A stretch of 64,000 nt of DNA from SAR116 cluster alpha proteobacterium HIMB100 (GTDB lineage: Bacteria; Pseudomonadota; Alphaproteobacteria; Puniceispirillales; Puniceispirillaceae): the NCBI GenBank assembly GCA_000238815.2, contig AFXB01000010.1, positions 686,501 through 750,500 on the forward strand, given 5' to 3'. Each line of letters opens with the position of its first letter. Position 1 is the stretch's first letter. The position numbers and the translations under genes are program-made. The notes under the pieces were generated by a model. It had not been told where the DNA came from and made no database searches. It saw nothing but the letters and a program-made list of their open reading frames with translations. This document shows, in pieces, positions 41,373 through 50,632 of the stretch.

Positions 41373-42713
41373 ATGAGAAAATTCGTTACTTATGGCGCGG
41401 GTCTGATGCTGTCAGCATCGGTTATGACCTCAGCTGTTGCGGACACGATTACAATGTGGACGATGGAAGAACAGCCAGATCGTATGGCTGCTCAGGAACG
41501 TATCGCCGCAGACTTTAAAGCCAGAACTGGCCATGAAGTAAATATTGTGCCTGTGACAGAAAAAGATATCGCAACACGGGCGACAGCTGCTTTTGCTGCT
41601 GGCGAGCTTCCCGACGTTCTGAATCATACTGTTCAGCACCTGCTTCCCTTCGCGTCAGCAGGCATTCTGGATACAGCAGCAGCAGACGAAATCGTCGATG
41701 ATCTCGGCCGCAACACCTTTGCATCAGGTCCTTTGAATATGGCCTCAGCTGATGGTGAAATTGTGTCTGTACCAACAGATGGCTGGACACAGCTGGTGGT
41801 CTATCGTTCTGATCTTTTTGCAGATGCCGGTCTGGCTGCACCAAAATCATTCGCTGATATTGAAGCGGCTATTGCCAAGCTGCATAGCCCGCCATCAATG
41901 TATGGCTTTGTTGCGGCAACAAAGATTGACGAAACATATATGATGCAGCTGATTGAGCACATCTCTCTTGCAGAAGGATATTCACCTGTAAATGCAGATG
42001 GTTCAGTTAATGAAGATACAACCAAGCTGAAAGAAGTACTGTCTTTTTACAAGACAATTGCTGATGCATCACCTGAAGGTGACCTGTACTGGAAGCAGTC
42101 ACGTGAACTGTATCTTGCTGGTCAGGCAGCCATGATCATCTGGTCACCATCTCTGCTGGACGAGCTGGGTGGCCTGCGTGACAGCGCTCCTGTCACAATC
42201 AATGACGACCCAACAACAAAAGAGCTGGCTAAAGACACAGGCTTTGTGACGGTTTTCTCTGGTCCTGGTAATGCGGCAGGTGCTGCCTATGCCGATGTCC
42301 GCTATCTTGGTGTGACAGCAGATGCCAACACAGACGTTGCCAGCGAATTCATTAAGTTCGTTGTATCAAGCGGTTATGGCGACTGGTTGGGTATGGCCCC
42401 TGAAGGGAAGTTCCCTGTGCGTAAAGGCCAGTTTGGTGGCAACACAGAATATGAAAAGCTGTGGGCGAGCCTGCCTGTTGGTGTGGACCGCAAAGAACCA
42501 TTGGCAAACATCTATCCAAAGAGCGTGATCGACGACATTGTTGAAGGTCTGTCTGTTGGTGACCGCTGGGGTGTATCAGATGGTCAGCTTGAAACAGCGT
42601 CAAAGATGGTCAATGCCCGGGTTATGTCTCAGGTTATCCGCAAATATATCGATGGTGAAATCTCACTTGATGATGCGGCAAATGAGATCGTGGCAAAGCA
42701 CAAAAATCTCTAA
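41373..42713 (+). CDS. Sugar ABC transporter substrate-binding protein
   Basis: The 446-aa family-1 extracellular binding protein starts with a signal peptide (ending SAVA-DT). ATG at 41373 has a strong ribosome site (GAGGAG). The mature part starts ITMWTMEEQ, typical of oligosaccharide or alpha-glucoside-binding proteins. A hairpin right after the stop probably stabilises this part of the mRNA. The ligand cannot be read from the sequence. Confidence 0.9.
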   Translation: MRKFVTYGAGLMLSASVMTSAVADTITMWTMEEQPDRMAAQERIAADFKARTGHEVNIVPVTEKDIATRATAAFAAGELPDVLNHTVQHLLPFASAGILDTAAADEIVDDLGRNTFASGPLNMASADGEIVSVPTDGWTQLVVYRSDLFADAGLAAPKSFADIEAAIAKLHSPPSMYGFVAATKIDETYMMQLIEHISLAEGYSPVNADGSVNEDTTKLKEVLSFYKTIADASPEGDLYWKQSRELYLAGQAAMIIWSPSLLDELGGLRDSAPVTINDDPTTKELAKDTGFVTVFSGPGNAAGAAYADVRYLGVTADANTDVASEFIKFVVSSGYGDWLGMAPEGKFPVRKGQFGGNTEYEKLWASLPVGVDRKEPLANIYPKSVIDDIVEGLSVGDRWGVSDGQLETASKMVNARVMSQVIRKYIDGEISLDDAANEIVAKHKNL

Positions 42714-42721
42714 AAAACAAA

Positions 42722-42755
42722 AACCTTCAGGCAGCGCTTTTGCTGCCTGAAGGTT
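42722..42755 (+). promoter_or_regulatory. Intercistronic hairpin after the binding-protein gene
   Basis: A perfect 14-bp stem (AACCTTCAGGCAGC) with a 6-nt loop follows the stop by 9 nt and has no T run. It is more likely an mRNA-stabilising or attenuating element than a full terminator, allowing more binding protein than permease. Confidence 0.75.
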
Positions 42756-42792
42756 AGTCATAACTTCTTTTGCATAAGCAGATGCTGATCTG

Positions 42793-44076
42793 ATGGCTCA
42801 TACCCGACCACCACAAAAAATTGGCGCTTTGGCAAAACGCGAAATGGGGCTGGCATATCTTATGCTTTTGCCAACCTTTTTTATTGTGCTCAGCATTGTT
42901 CTGTTACCTCTTTTTGCCAATTTCTGGATAAGCTTCAAGCCGGTGATGCTGGGTGATTTGCGGGCCGCACAGCCACTGATTAATGAGCAGCTAAAGCCAC
43001 GCCCAAAACAAGCAGGCGATGAGGGCACGTTACGTTATCGGATTCGTAATTCTTCAAAAAAAGATCAGCTTTATGATGTAATCTTCACTGACACACTGCC
43101 TGAAGGGCTTGATATCACCTCACTTGATGAAAGCTGCGCACTGGCCGACCGCAGATTGACCTGCTCGATAGGCGAGATGCCAGGCGGGGAGCGGCTTGAT
43201 CTGACGTTACAAACGAAAGTCAGCCAGCTTTATCTTGATAACGGTATTCGGGCACGCAGCTCTAAGCCTGTGCTGGCCTATACTGCTGAAAATTCTCTTA
43301 CAAGCTTTGAATTTTCAACTGAAAATTTTGAGAGAATCTTTTCAGCAGATGAATTCTGGCATGTGCTTCGTGTGTCTTTATATTACACGATATTCGGCAC
43401 GCTCGGGGCGCTAGTCATCGGCCTGTTTGCTGCCCAGCTTCTGAACACCGCCTTTAAGGGACGAATCATTTTAAGGGGGTTGTTTTTATTTCCTTATGTC
43501 GCCCCTGTGATCGCTGTTGCCTTTGCCTGGGTATTGCTTTTGGACGCCGGGCCCGGGGGCACATTTAACGCCATGTTGCAACAGTTAGGGATAACTGATG
43601 GGCCAGTCAATTTCCTCGGAAAACGGGCTGTTGATGTAAATATATTCGGCTTCAGTTTTGCCTTTCCTGTTGCCCTGACAACAGTGATCATTTTTGAATC
43701 CTGGCGCTATTTCCCGCTCGCGTTCCTGTTTATCCTGGCGCGGATGCAATCGATTTCCTCAGATATGTATGAAGCAGCTGAAATTGACGGTGCTACCCCT
43801 TTCCAGCAGTTCTGGTATCTGTCTATCCCTCAGCTTCTTGGCATTTTATCTATTTTATTTCTGCTGCGCTTTATCTGGACCTTTAATAAATTTGACGACA
43901 TTTTCCTGCTCACGGGCGGGGCTGCCGGCACACGGACACTCACCGTGGATGTCTATGAACAGGCGTTTGCTGTCTCAAATCTTGGGGCGGGGGCTGCTGT
44001 GGCTGTCGTTGTCTTTTTTGTGCTTTTGGTCTTTGCCCTGATTTTCTTTAAATTTTCACCACAGGATGATGGATGA
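42793..44076 (+). CDS. ABC sugar permease (MalF type) with inserted DUF11-like domain
   Basis: The 427-aa permease has a first helix (about 20-45), then an unusual periplasmic insert (79-143) that reads like a DUF11/Ig repeat (RYRIRN ... TDTLPEGLDI ... CSIGEMPGG) with two cysteines (115 and 124). The canonical six-helix core follows, with the EAA loop EAAEIDGATPFQQFW. MalF has its own periplasmic P2 loop of Ig-like fold that contacts the binding protein, so this insert may do the same. Ends in an ATGA overlap with the next gene. Confidence 0.9.
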   Translation: MAHTRPPQKIGALAKREMGLAYLMLLPTFFIVLSIVLLPLFANFWISFKPVMLGDLRAAQPLINEQLKPRPKQAGDEGTLRYRIRNSSKKDQLYDVIFTDTLPEGLDITSLDESCALADRRLTCSIGEMPGGERLDLTLQTKVSQLYLDNGIRARSSKPVLAYTAENSLTSFEFSTENFERIFSADEFWHVLRVSLYYTIFGTLGALVIGLFAAQLLNTAFKGRIILRGLFLFPYVAPVIAVAFAWVLLLDAGPGGTFNAMLQQLGITDGPVNFLGKRAVDVNIFGFSFAFPVALTTVIIFESWRYFPLAFLFILARMQSISSDMYEAAEIDGATPFQQFWYLSIPQLLGILSILFLLRFIWTFNKFDDIFLLTGGAAGTRTLTVDVYEQAFAVSNLGAGAAVAVVVFFVLLVFALIFFKFSPQDDG

Positions 44077-45305
44077 TGCCAGGATTCCAGCTTCCCTTCA
44101 CAGCCTTTATTATCGGGTCCATCTGGGGCATGATCTGGATGATTTTGTCGGGTCTGCTGATGATGATGGTTGGCGGCATTATTTTTGTGCCACCTGCAGG
44201 GCTGGCAGCATTGTTCGGCGGCATTATGGCTGCAGGTACATTATATCTTGCCCCCGAGCAGCGCAGCTTGTCGCGTCAGGCCTCACTTGCAGTGGCAATG
44301 ATATTTGTGCTTATCCTTGCAGGCAGAATGGCCCCTTTCGGTCTTAATCTTACTGATGCCATTATAATTCAGCTTTCCACCCTGATATTATGGGCATGTC
44401 TGACAGTTGCATCGATAAATAACTGTATTGCCGGATTTACGCATCATCCGGTCAGCCGGTATATGTTTGAAGTTTTGGTCCTGCGCCTGCTTAAAGGTCT
44501 GGGGCTTGTTCTGTTATCTGTGTTTGTCGCCTTGCCATTTTATGTGATGGTGATGACCAGCCTGAAAAGTCAGCAATCCCTTCTTGGCAATCCGCTCGAT
44601 TTTTCAATAAATATTGGCGCACCATCTGCAGAATTATTCAGATCCTATATTGAGCTGTTCACAGATTTCCATTTTGGCACCTTCCTGATGAATTCAGCCA
44701 TCGTATCTGTGATCACAGTTTTGATTTCTCTTGCCTTTGCCATCCCTGGTGCTTATGCCGTTGCCAGGCTGAATTTCCCCGGTCAGGCATTTTTATCTCG
44801 GTCTATTCTGCTGATTTACATGGTGCCGGCCATTATTCTGGTCATCCCGCTTTATGCTGTGTTCAGCCAGCTTGGTTTACGCAATTCTCTGTTTGGGTTG
44901 ATGATTGTCTATCCGGCGACAACCATACCTGTAGCACTTTATATGCTTCAAGGTTATTTCCGGGGCCTTCCGTCAGAGCTTGAGGAAGCCGGATTGATGG
45001 ATGGATTAAGCCGGATTCAAGTGATCTGGAAAATCACCTTACCGCTTGCGATTCCGGCACTGGCTTCTGTGTCCTTATATGTCTTCATGATTGCCTGGAA
45101 CGAATTTTTGTTCGCGTTCATGTTCCTTGACGACCTTGACATTTTCACCCTCTCAAGAGGGGTTGTCTCATTAAACTCGTCTGAGGTTCCACGTCAGCAT
45201 CTGATGGCTGGTGCTGTTGTTGCCACATTACCTGTTCTGGTGCTCTTTCTGTGGTTTGAAAAATATCTAGTGTCCGGCCTGACCGCCGGAAGTGTGAAGG
45301 GGTGA
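44073..45305 (+). CDS. ABC sugar permease (MalG type) with extra N-terminal helices
   Basis: The 410-aa protein is over 100 aa longer than MalG. About four extra hydrophobic helices (residues 8-120) precede the normal core, which starts near FEVLVLRLLKGLGLVLL. The EAA loop is EAGLMDGLSRIQVIW. Overlaps the first permease as ATGA. Confidence 0.9.
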   Translation: MMPGFQLPFTAFIIGSIWGMIWMILSGLLMMMVGGIIFVPPAGLAALFGGIMAAGTLYLAPEQRSLSRQASLAVAMIFVLILAGRMAPFGLNLTDAIIIQLSTLILWACLTVASINNCIAGFTHHPVSRYMFEVLVLRLLKGLGLVLLSVFVALPFYVMVMTSLKSQQSLLGNPLDFSINIGAPSAELFRSYIELFTDFHFGTFLMNSAIVSVITVLISLAFAIPGAYAVARLNFPGQAFLSRSILLIYMVPAIILVIPLYAVFSQLGLRNSLFGLMIVYPATTIPVALYMLQGYFRGLPSELEEAGLMDGLSRIQVIWKITLPLAIPALASVSLYVFMIAWNEFLFAFMFLDDLDIFTLSRGVVSLNSSEVPRQHLMAGAVVATLPVLVLFLWFEKYLVSGLTAGSVKG

Positions 45306-45309
45306 TAAG

Positions 45310-46602
45310 GTGACAAATCTTCTGAACGAACAGGCAATTGCAATTTTGAAGAAGAATGATCGGGGTGGATTCACCATTCCAACCGCTCGCTTATATCCGT
45401 TTCAGTGGAATTGGGATTCTGCGTTTGTTGCGCTGGGACTGGCCACTTATGATCTCGACAGGGCATGGACTGAACTTGATATGCTGGTCAACGGGCAATG
45501 CGATGACGGGATGATCCCCAGCATTGTGTTCCGAACTGATGATAAAGACTATTTTCCGGGCCCAGACATCTGGCAAAATCATAATGGGCAAATCTCAGGC
45601 ACGGGCATATCTCAACCGCCAGTTCTGGCCAGTGTTATTCTGTCGCTGGTGCGAATGAACCCTGCTGTTGGTCATGCGAAGGCTGCTGCGTTATTTGAAC
45701 CTGTGATGCGGTGGCATAGGTGGTTCGACCGCTGTCGCCGCACAGACGACATGCCAGCTATCTGTACTGTTCACCCCTGGGAGACAGGAAGAGATAACTG
45801 CCCCGACTGGAATATTGGCCTGAACCGGATGGATGTTGACCCTGAACTGCCCGCCTATACGCGTAAAGATATTGTTCATGCTGATGCTGCACAGCGCCCC
45901 AGCCAGCTTGAATATGATAAATATCTCACAATTGTAAAATTTGGTCGTGACTGCGGCTGGGATCAGCAAACATTATTGAAAGAAGGTCCGTTTTGCGTCG
46001 CAGATCCTGGTCTGCACTTCATTCTGTTAAGAGCTAATCGTGATTTGCTGATCTTGGCCACTCTTCTGGGCAGGTCAGAAGGTGAGAAAGCTGAAATTCA
46101 CAGCTGGATTGAAACAGGTGAGCGCGCCTCCGATTATCTGTGGAATGATACGCTTAAATCTTTTTGCGCCCGTGATGCGCGTACAGGACAATTTTCAAAC
46201 GGCTTTTCCAATGCAAGTGCGCTTGTTTTTTACGCAGATGCTGGTTCAGATCAGCAAAAACAGCACACACTTGCGCATATCAAACGGATCAACCAGAAAA
46301 TCAGATTTGGTCAGCCAAGCTGGGACCCTGATGCCGCTGGCTTTGAAAGCCAGAGATATTGGTGTGGCCCGCTATGGTGTCAAATGAACTATATGATTTC
46401 GATGGGTCTTGCCGAAGCTGGTGAAGCTGCATTGGCGGAAAAGCTGCGGCTAGATTTACGGCGCGTTATCGAATTATCCGGATTTTATGAATGTTTTGAC
46501 CCGCTGTCAGGACAAGGATGCATCGGAAAAGATTTTTCATGGACAGCAGCATTATGGCTCGCTTGGGCTGGACATGATTTACCGGCACAACAGGCAAGCT
46601 AA
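45310..46602 (+). CDS. (alpha/alpha)6-barrel glycosidase, GH63/GH37-like
   Basis: The 430-aa protein starts at GTG 45310. It contains [29 protein letters not shown] and [17 protein letters not shown], with a likely catalytic Asp in the last. These are seen in GH63-type enzymes such as mannosylglycerate and glucosylglycerate hydrolases. No signal peptide, so it acts on the imported sugar in the cytoplasm. That would make the operon a compatible-solute or disaccharide uptake system. Specificity is inferred only. Confidence 0.7.
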   Translation: MTNLLNEQAIAILKKNDRGGFTIPTARLYPFQWNWDSAFVALGLATYDLDRAWTELDMLVNGQCDDGMIPSIVFRTDDKDYFPGPDIWQNHNGQISGTGISQPPVLASVILSLVRMNPAVGHAKAAALFEPVMRWHRWFDRCRRTDDMPAICTVHPWETGRDNCPDWNIGLNRMDVDPELPAYTRKDIVHADAAQRPSQLEYDKYLTIVKFGRDCGWDQQTLLKEGPFCVADPGLHFILLRANRDLLILATLLGRSEGEKAEIHSWIETGERASDYLWNDTLKSFCARDARTGQFSNGFSNASALVFYADAGSDQQKQHTLAHIKRINQKIRFGQPSWDPDAAGFESQRYWCGPLWCQMNYMISMGLAEAGEAALAEKLRLDLRRVIELSGFYECFDPLSGQGCIGKDFSWTAALWLAWAGHDLPAQQAS

Positions 46603-46613
46603 GGAGGCAGCAG

Positions 46614-47678
46614 ATGGGCGCAATCTCACTTGTTAATGTTGAAAAATGGTTTGGCGATACGCAGGTCATACGGGGCCTGTCACTTGATATTGAAGATGGC
46701 GAACTTGTGGTGTTTGTTGGTCCGTCAGGATGCGGCAAATCAACATTATTGCGGATGATAGCCGGTCTTGAAGATACAAGCTATGGCAGCATTCTTCTTG
46801 ATGGGCAGGATGTCACAGACAAAATTCCCTCAGAACGCGAACTCTCTATGGTGTTTCAGTCTTATGCTCTTTATCCGCATATGTCTGTTCGGCAAAATAT
46901 TGGCTTTGCCCTGAAAACAGCTGGCATTGATGCACGGACAATTGACCAGAAAGTCACTGAGGCTGCTTCTGTACTTGAGCTCAATGACTATTTGGACAGG
47001 CGGCCGAAGGCCTTGTCAGGAGGACAAAGACAGCGGGTAGCCATCGGCAGGGCGATTGTGCGTGAACCAAAGGGATTTCTGTTTGATGAGCCTCTGTCAA
47101 ATTTAGATGCTGCATTACGTGTTCAGATGAGGTTTGAGATTGCCAAATTACATGAGAAGCTTGGTGCCACTATGATTTATGTCACACATGATCAGGTCGA
47201 GGCGATGACCCTTGCTGATAAGATTGTGGTGCTAAGAGATGGCCGAATTGAACAGGTTGGCACCCCACGAGAGCTGTATGAACATCCCAAAACCTTATTT
47301 GTCTCAGAATTTATTGGCAGCCCCAAAATGAACATCCTCTCTTGTTCAGCAGATGCCAGTAGCTTTTCGCTTCCCGGGCAGGGCAAAGGGACACATCTCC
47401 TGAAGCAGGATGCACAAACAGCAATTCAGCTTGGCATCCGCCCAGAGCATATTACTATTTCGGATGCGTCTGAGGCGACCTGTTCAGGAATGATTGAGGT
47501 TGTTGAATATTTAGGGGCGGACTGTTACCTGTATGTAGATTGCACAGACATCGGCAGAATAACGGTTCGGACTTCAGGCGAACACAGATTTACTACAGGT
47601 GATCATATTCACCTAAGCTTTCCGCCTGAGCATCTTCATTTTTTTAACAAAGATGACCTCGCCATTCACCCAAGCTGA
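46614..47678 (+). CDS. Sugar ABC transporter ATPase (MalK/UgpC type)
   Basis: The 354-aa ATPase has Walker [10 protein letters not shown], signature [15 protein letters not shown], Walker [16 protein letters not shown] and the switch His in [12 protein letters not shown]-terminal OB/TOBE-type regulatory domain follows. AGGAGG precedes the ATG. It is the last gene of the operon. Confidence 0.93.
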   Translation: MGAISLVNVEKWFGDTQVIRGLSLDIEDGELVVFVGPSGCGKSTLLRMIAGLEDTSYGSILLDGQDVTDKIPSERELSMVFQSYALYPHMSVRQNIGFALKTAGIDARTIDQKVTEAASVLELNDYLDRRPKALSGGQRQRVAIGRAIVREPKGFLFDEPLSNLDAALRVQMRFEIAKLHEKLGATMIYVTHDQVEAMTLADKIVVLRDGRIEQVGTPRELYEHPKTLFVSEFIGSPKMNILSCSADASSFSLPGQGKGTHLLKQDAQTAIQLGIRPEHITISDASEATCSGMIEVVEYLGADCYLYVDCTDIGRITVRTSGEHRFTTGDHIHLSFPPEHLHFFNKDDLAIHPS

Positions 47679-47700
47679 AAACAAACAACATCATAGCTGC

Positions 47701-47728
47701 AAGGCAGGTAATTATAATCCTGCTTTCT
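47701..47728. terminator. Possible bidirectional terminator between convergent genes
   Basis: An 8-bp stem with one G-T pair (AAGGCAGG with CCTGCTTT) and an AT-rich 10-nt loop lies between the two convergent stop codons. The T run on the plus side is short. Confidence 0.4.
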
Positions 47729-47730
47729 TA

Positions 47731-49038
47731 TCAGGGGCGACCGATAGACAGATAGGTCAGCCCTACCTCGTGCATCTGTTCAGGCTCATAGATATTACGC
47801 AAATCGACCAACACATTTCCCGCCATCAATTGCGCGAACAAATGCGGGGTCAATGCACGAAACTCATTCCATTCTGTGACCACAACTGCGCCATCTGCAC
47901 CTTCAAGACAGTCTTGGGCTGAGTCAGCAAAGCTGATTGTATCTGGCAAAAGATGTTTTGCCTCTTCCATTGCTGCCGGATCATAAGCGGATATTTGTGC
48001 ACCTGCTTCACTGAGTGTGGTAATGATTTCAATAGACGGGCTTTCTCTCATATCATCTGTTTCCGGTTTGAAGGCCAGCCCCAGAACCGCAATTTTCCGA
48101 CCTTTCACATTACCAGAAAATGCGTTTTGTACACGATCCGCCATAGCATATTTGCGGGCCTGATTATACGCCACGACTTCAGAGACAATAGACACCGGGC
48201 TGTTATAGCTTTCAGCTGTCTTGACCAGAGCCAGCGTGTCTTTAGGAAAACAAGATCCGCCATAACCTGGGCCAGGATGAAGAAATTTAGATCCAATCCG
48301 GTTGTCAAGGCCCATGCCTTTCGCCACATCATGAACATTTGCGCCAACTTTCTCGCACAAATCAGCCATCTGATTTATGTATGAAATTTTGACAGCCAAA
48401 AAGGCATTAGCTGCATATTTGATCAGTTCGGCAGTCTCTAAATCAGTAAACAAAACGGGCTTTTCGATCAAATATAGCGGGCGGTAGAGCTGGCGCATCA
48501 CATCTTTAGCTCTGTCGTTTCGTACGCCAACAACAACCCGGTCAGGTCGCATGAAATCACCAATTGCTGAGCCCTCACGCAGAAATTCCGGATTTGAGGC
48601 AATATCAAAATCAGCAGACGCATTTGCCTTGCAGATAACCTGTTCAACCTGGTTGCCGGTACCAACAGGAACTGTTGATTTGGTGACTACCACAGTATAG
48701 CCAGTCAGATGAGCAGCAACTTCCTCTGCTGCGGCAAACACAAAGCTGAGGTCAGCATGGCCATCACCTCGGCGCGTGGGCGTGCCAACAGCAATAAACA
48801 CAGCATCAGCATCCTGAACAGCCGGACCCAAATCTGTGGTAAATGTCAACCGTCCGGCGTTATGGTTGCGTTTCACCAAATCATCAAGACCTGGCTCATA
48901 AATCGGAATAATGCCCTGTTTCAACGCCGCTATTTTCGAGGCATCCTTATCCACGCAAGTCACTGTGAATCCGAATTCAGAAAAACACGCCCCGGACACA
49001 AGCCCTACATAGCCGGTACCGATAACAACGATATTCAT
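47731..49038 (-). CDS. ugd: UDP-glucose 6-dehydrogenase
   Basis: ATG at 49038 begins MNIVVIGTGYVGLVSGACF. The 435-aa enzyme has the catalytic Cys in GPGYGGSCFPKDT and AFKPETDDMRESPS. It makes UDP-glucuronate for surface polysaccharides. It follows gmhA by 37 nt. Confidence 0.93.
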   Translation of the reverse strand: MNIVVIGTGYVGLVSGACFSEFGFTVTCVDKDASKIAALKQGIIPIYEPGLDDLVKRNHNAGRLTFTTDLGPAVQDADAVFIAVGTPTRRGDGHADLSFVFAAAEEVAAHLTGYTVVVTKSTVPVGTGNQVEQVICKANASADFDIASNPEFLREGSAIGDFMRPDRVVVGVRNDRAKDVMRQLYRPLYLIEKPVLFTDLETAELIKYAANAFLAVKISYINQMADLCEKVGANVHDVAKGMGLDNRIGSKFLHPGPGYGGSCFPKDTLALVKTAESYNSPVSIVSEVVAYNQARKYAMADRVQNAFSGNVKGRKIAVLGLAFKPETDDMRESPSIEIITTLSEAGAQISAYDPAAMEEAKHLLPDTISFADSAQDCLEGADGAVVVTEWNEFRALTPHLFAQLMAGNVLVDLRNIYEPEQMHEVGLTYLSIGRP

Positions 49039-49075
49039 AAACGCCTCTTTATTCTTTATTTGGTGCTGCTGTTTG

Positions 49076-49660
49076 TCAGCCAACCTCAGCCACAATCTGC
49101 TCTATGCGCGCAGTTATAGCATGTCCCAGAGCGATATGACATTCCTGAATGTGCATGGTGATTGTGCTGGGGACCGCAATGAGCAGATCCGCCAATTCAG
49201 CCATCTGTCCGCCCCCCTCACCAGTCATGGCAATAAAGCTGATTTGTTTTTCTTTAGCAACTTCAGCTGCAGCAATGACATTTTTCGAATTGCCGCTCGT
49301 TGACAGGCCAATCAGAACATCACCTGGCTGACCCAACGCTTCAATCTGGCGGGCAAAAATGCCTTCAAAGCCGAAATCGTTCGAATATGCTGTTAAAAAT
49401 GATGTGTCTGTGGTCAGCGCCAGAGCTGGCAAACCCGATCGTGGTTTGGTGTGGTCAAGTGTGGCAACAAATTCAGCGGCCAGATGTTGCGAATCGCCGG
49501 CAGATCCGCCATTTCCGCAAAACATCAGCTTGCCCCCATCCAACATAGATGCAGCAATCATCTGAGCCGCTGTTTCCGCGGAGCCTTCACAGACAGCCAC
49601 CATTTTTTGCTTCACATCAGCCGACCGGTTCAGAATTTCAGTAATGAGACCGTCTGACAT
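49076..49660 (-). CDS. gmhA: Phosphoheptose isomerase (SIS domain)
   Basis: The 194-aa SIS-domain protein has CGNGGSAGDSQHLAAEF and LSTSGNSKNV. It converts sedoheptulose-7-phosphate to heptose-7-phosphate for LPS. GmhB at 17317-17835 acts two steps later. Confidence 0.93.
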   Translation of the reverse strand: MSDGLITEILNRSADVKQKMVAVCEGSAETAAQMIAASMLDGGKLMFCGNGGSAGDSQHLAAEFVATLDHTKPRSGLPALALTTDTSFLTAYSNDFGFEGIFARQIEALGQPGDVLIGLSTSGNSKNVIAAAEVAKEKQISFIAMTGEGGGQMAELADLLIAVPSTITMHIQECHIALGHAITARIEQIVAEVG

Positions 49661-49699
49661 TTAACACCCTTTCGCATGACGTAAAGGTCACTAGCTTTC

Positions 49700-49728
49700 T
49701 TGACCCAATCTTTATGTACCCTTATGGT
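49700..49728 (+). promoter_or_regulatory. Possible promoter for galU
   Basis: TTGACC and TATGGT are 17 nt apart, 46 nt before ATG 49775. The -10 is weak. Confidence 0.35.
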
Positions 49729-49774
49729 TTTGAGCGCAAGGTTTAGGGCAGTCATTTGAGAAAAGTATAAACAG

Positions 49775-50632
49775 ATGAAGATCAAAAAAGCGATTTTTCC
49801 TGTTGGCGGATTGGGTACACGTTTCCTTCCCGCGACAAAGGCTTTACCAAAGGAAATGCTGCCTGTTGTTGATAAGCCCTTAATTCAATATGCCGTTGAG
49901 GAAGCTGTAGCCGCTGGTATTGAAGAGTTCATCTTCGTTACGGGGCGGAACAAGTCAGCCATTGAAGATCATTTCGATCATTCGACCGAGCTCGAACATG
50001 TTCTGCGCGCCAAAGGCAAATCAGAGGCGCTGATCACGGTGCAGCAAATGATGCATGAGCCAGGCTCTGTATCCTATGTGCGCCAGCAGGAACCAGCTGG
50101 TCTGGGACATGCCGTCTGGTGCGCACGTCATCAAATCGGAGACGACCCTGTGGCGGTTTTACTGGCAGATGACCTGATTTTAGGTCAACCCGCATTAGCC
50201 GAAATGGTGACCGCCTATCAAGGCGGAAATATGGTTGCGGTTATGCCGGTTGCACGTGAAGACACTGGCGCATACGGCATCATCACCCCAGGTGAGGAAG
50301 CAGGCAATCAAATTGAGGTCAAAGGTCTTGTGGAAAAACCATCTCCTGAGGCTGCGCCGTCAACATTAGCTGTGGTGGGGCGCTATATTATTGAGCCTGG
50401 CGTGTTTAACACGCTGTCTAAAGGAAACAGAGGAACTGGCGGGGAAATTCAATTAACAGATGCGCTGGCCTCACGCATTGGCCATGCGCCATTTACCGGG
50501 CTTAAATTTTCCGGACAAAGATTCGATTGCGGATCAAAACTTGGCTTTATCAAGGCAAATATGGCCTTTGCCTTACAACGTGAAGAGCTGAACTCAGACC
50601 TGAGACAATGGCTAGCAGAATTAATACGCTGA
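49775..50632 (+). CDS. galU: UTP-glucose-1-phosphate uridylyltransferase
   Basis: The 285-aa enzyme starts KAIFPVGGLGTRFLPATKA and has LPKEMLPVVDKPLIQYA and RFDCGSKLGF. It makes UDP-glucose, the substrate of Ugd next door. TGATG overlap with the next gene indicates coupling. Confidence 0.95.
   Translation: MKIKKAIFPVGGLGTRFLPATKALPKEMLPVVDKPLIQYAVEEAVAAGIEEFIFVTGRNKSAIEDHFDHSTELEHVLRAKGKSEALITVQQMMHEPGSVSYVRQQEPAGLGHAVWCARHQIGDDPVAVLLADDLILGQPALAEMVTAYQGGNMVAVMPVAREDTGAYGIITPGEEAGNQIEVKGLVEKPSPEAAPSTLAVVGRYIIEPGVFNTLSKGNRGTGGEIQLTDALASRIGHAPFTGLKFSGQRFDCGSKLGFIKANMAFALQREELNSDLRQWLAELIR

Noticed and set aside
45391-45969. Antisense frames within the glycosidase gene
   Set aside because: No motifs or start signals; the plus-strand enzyme explains the sequence.
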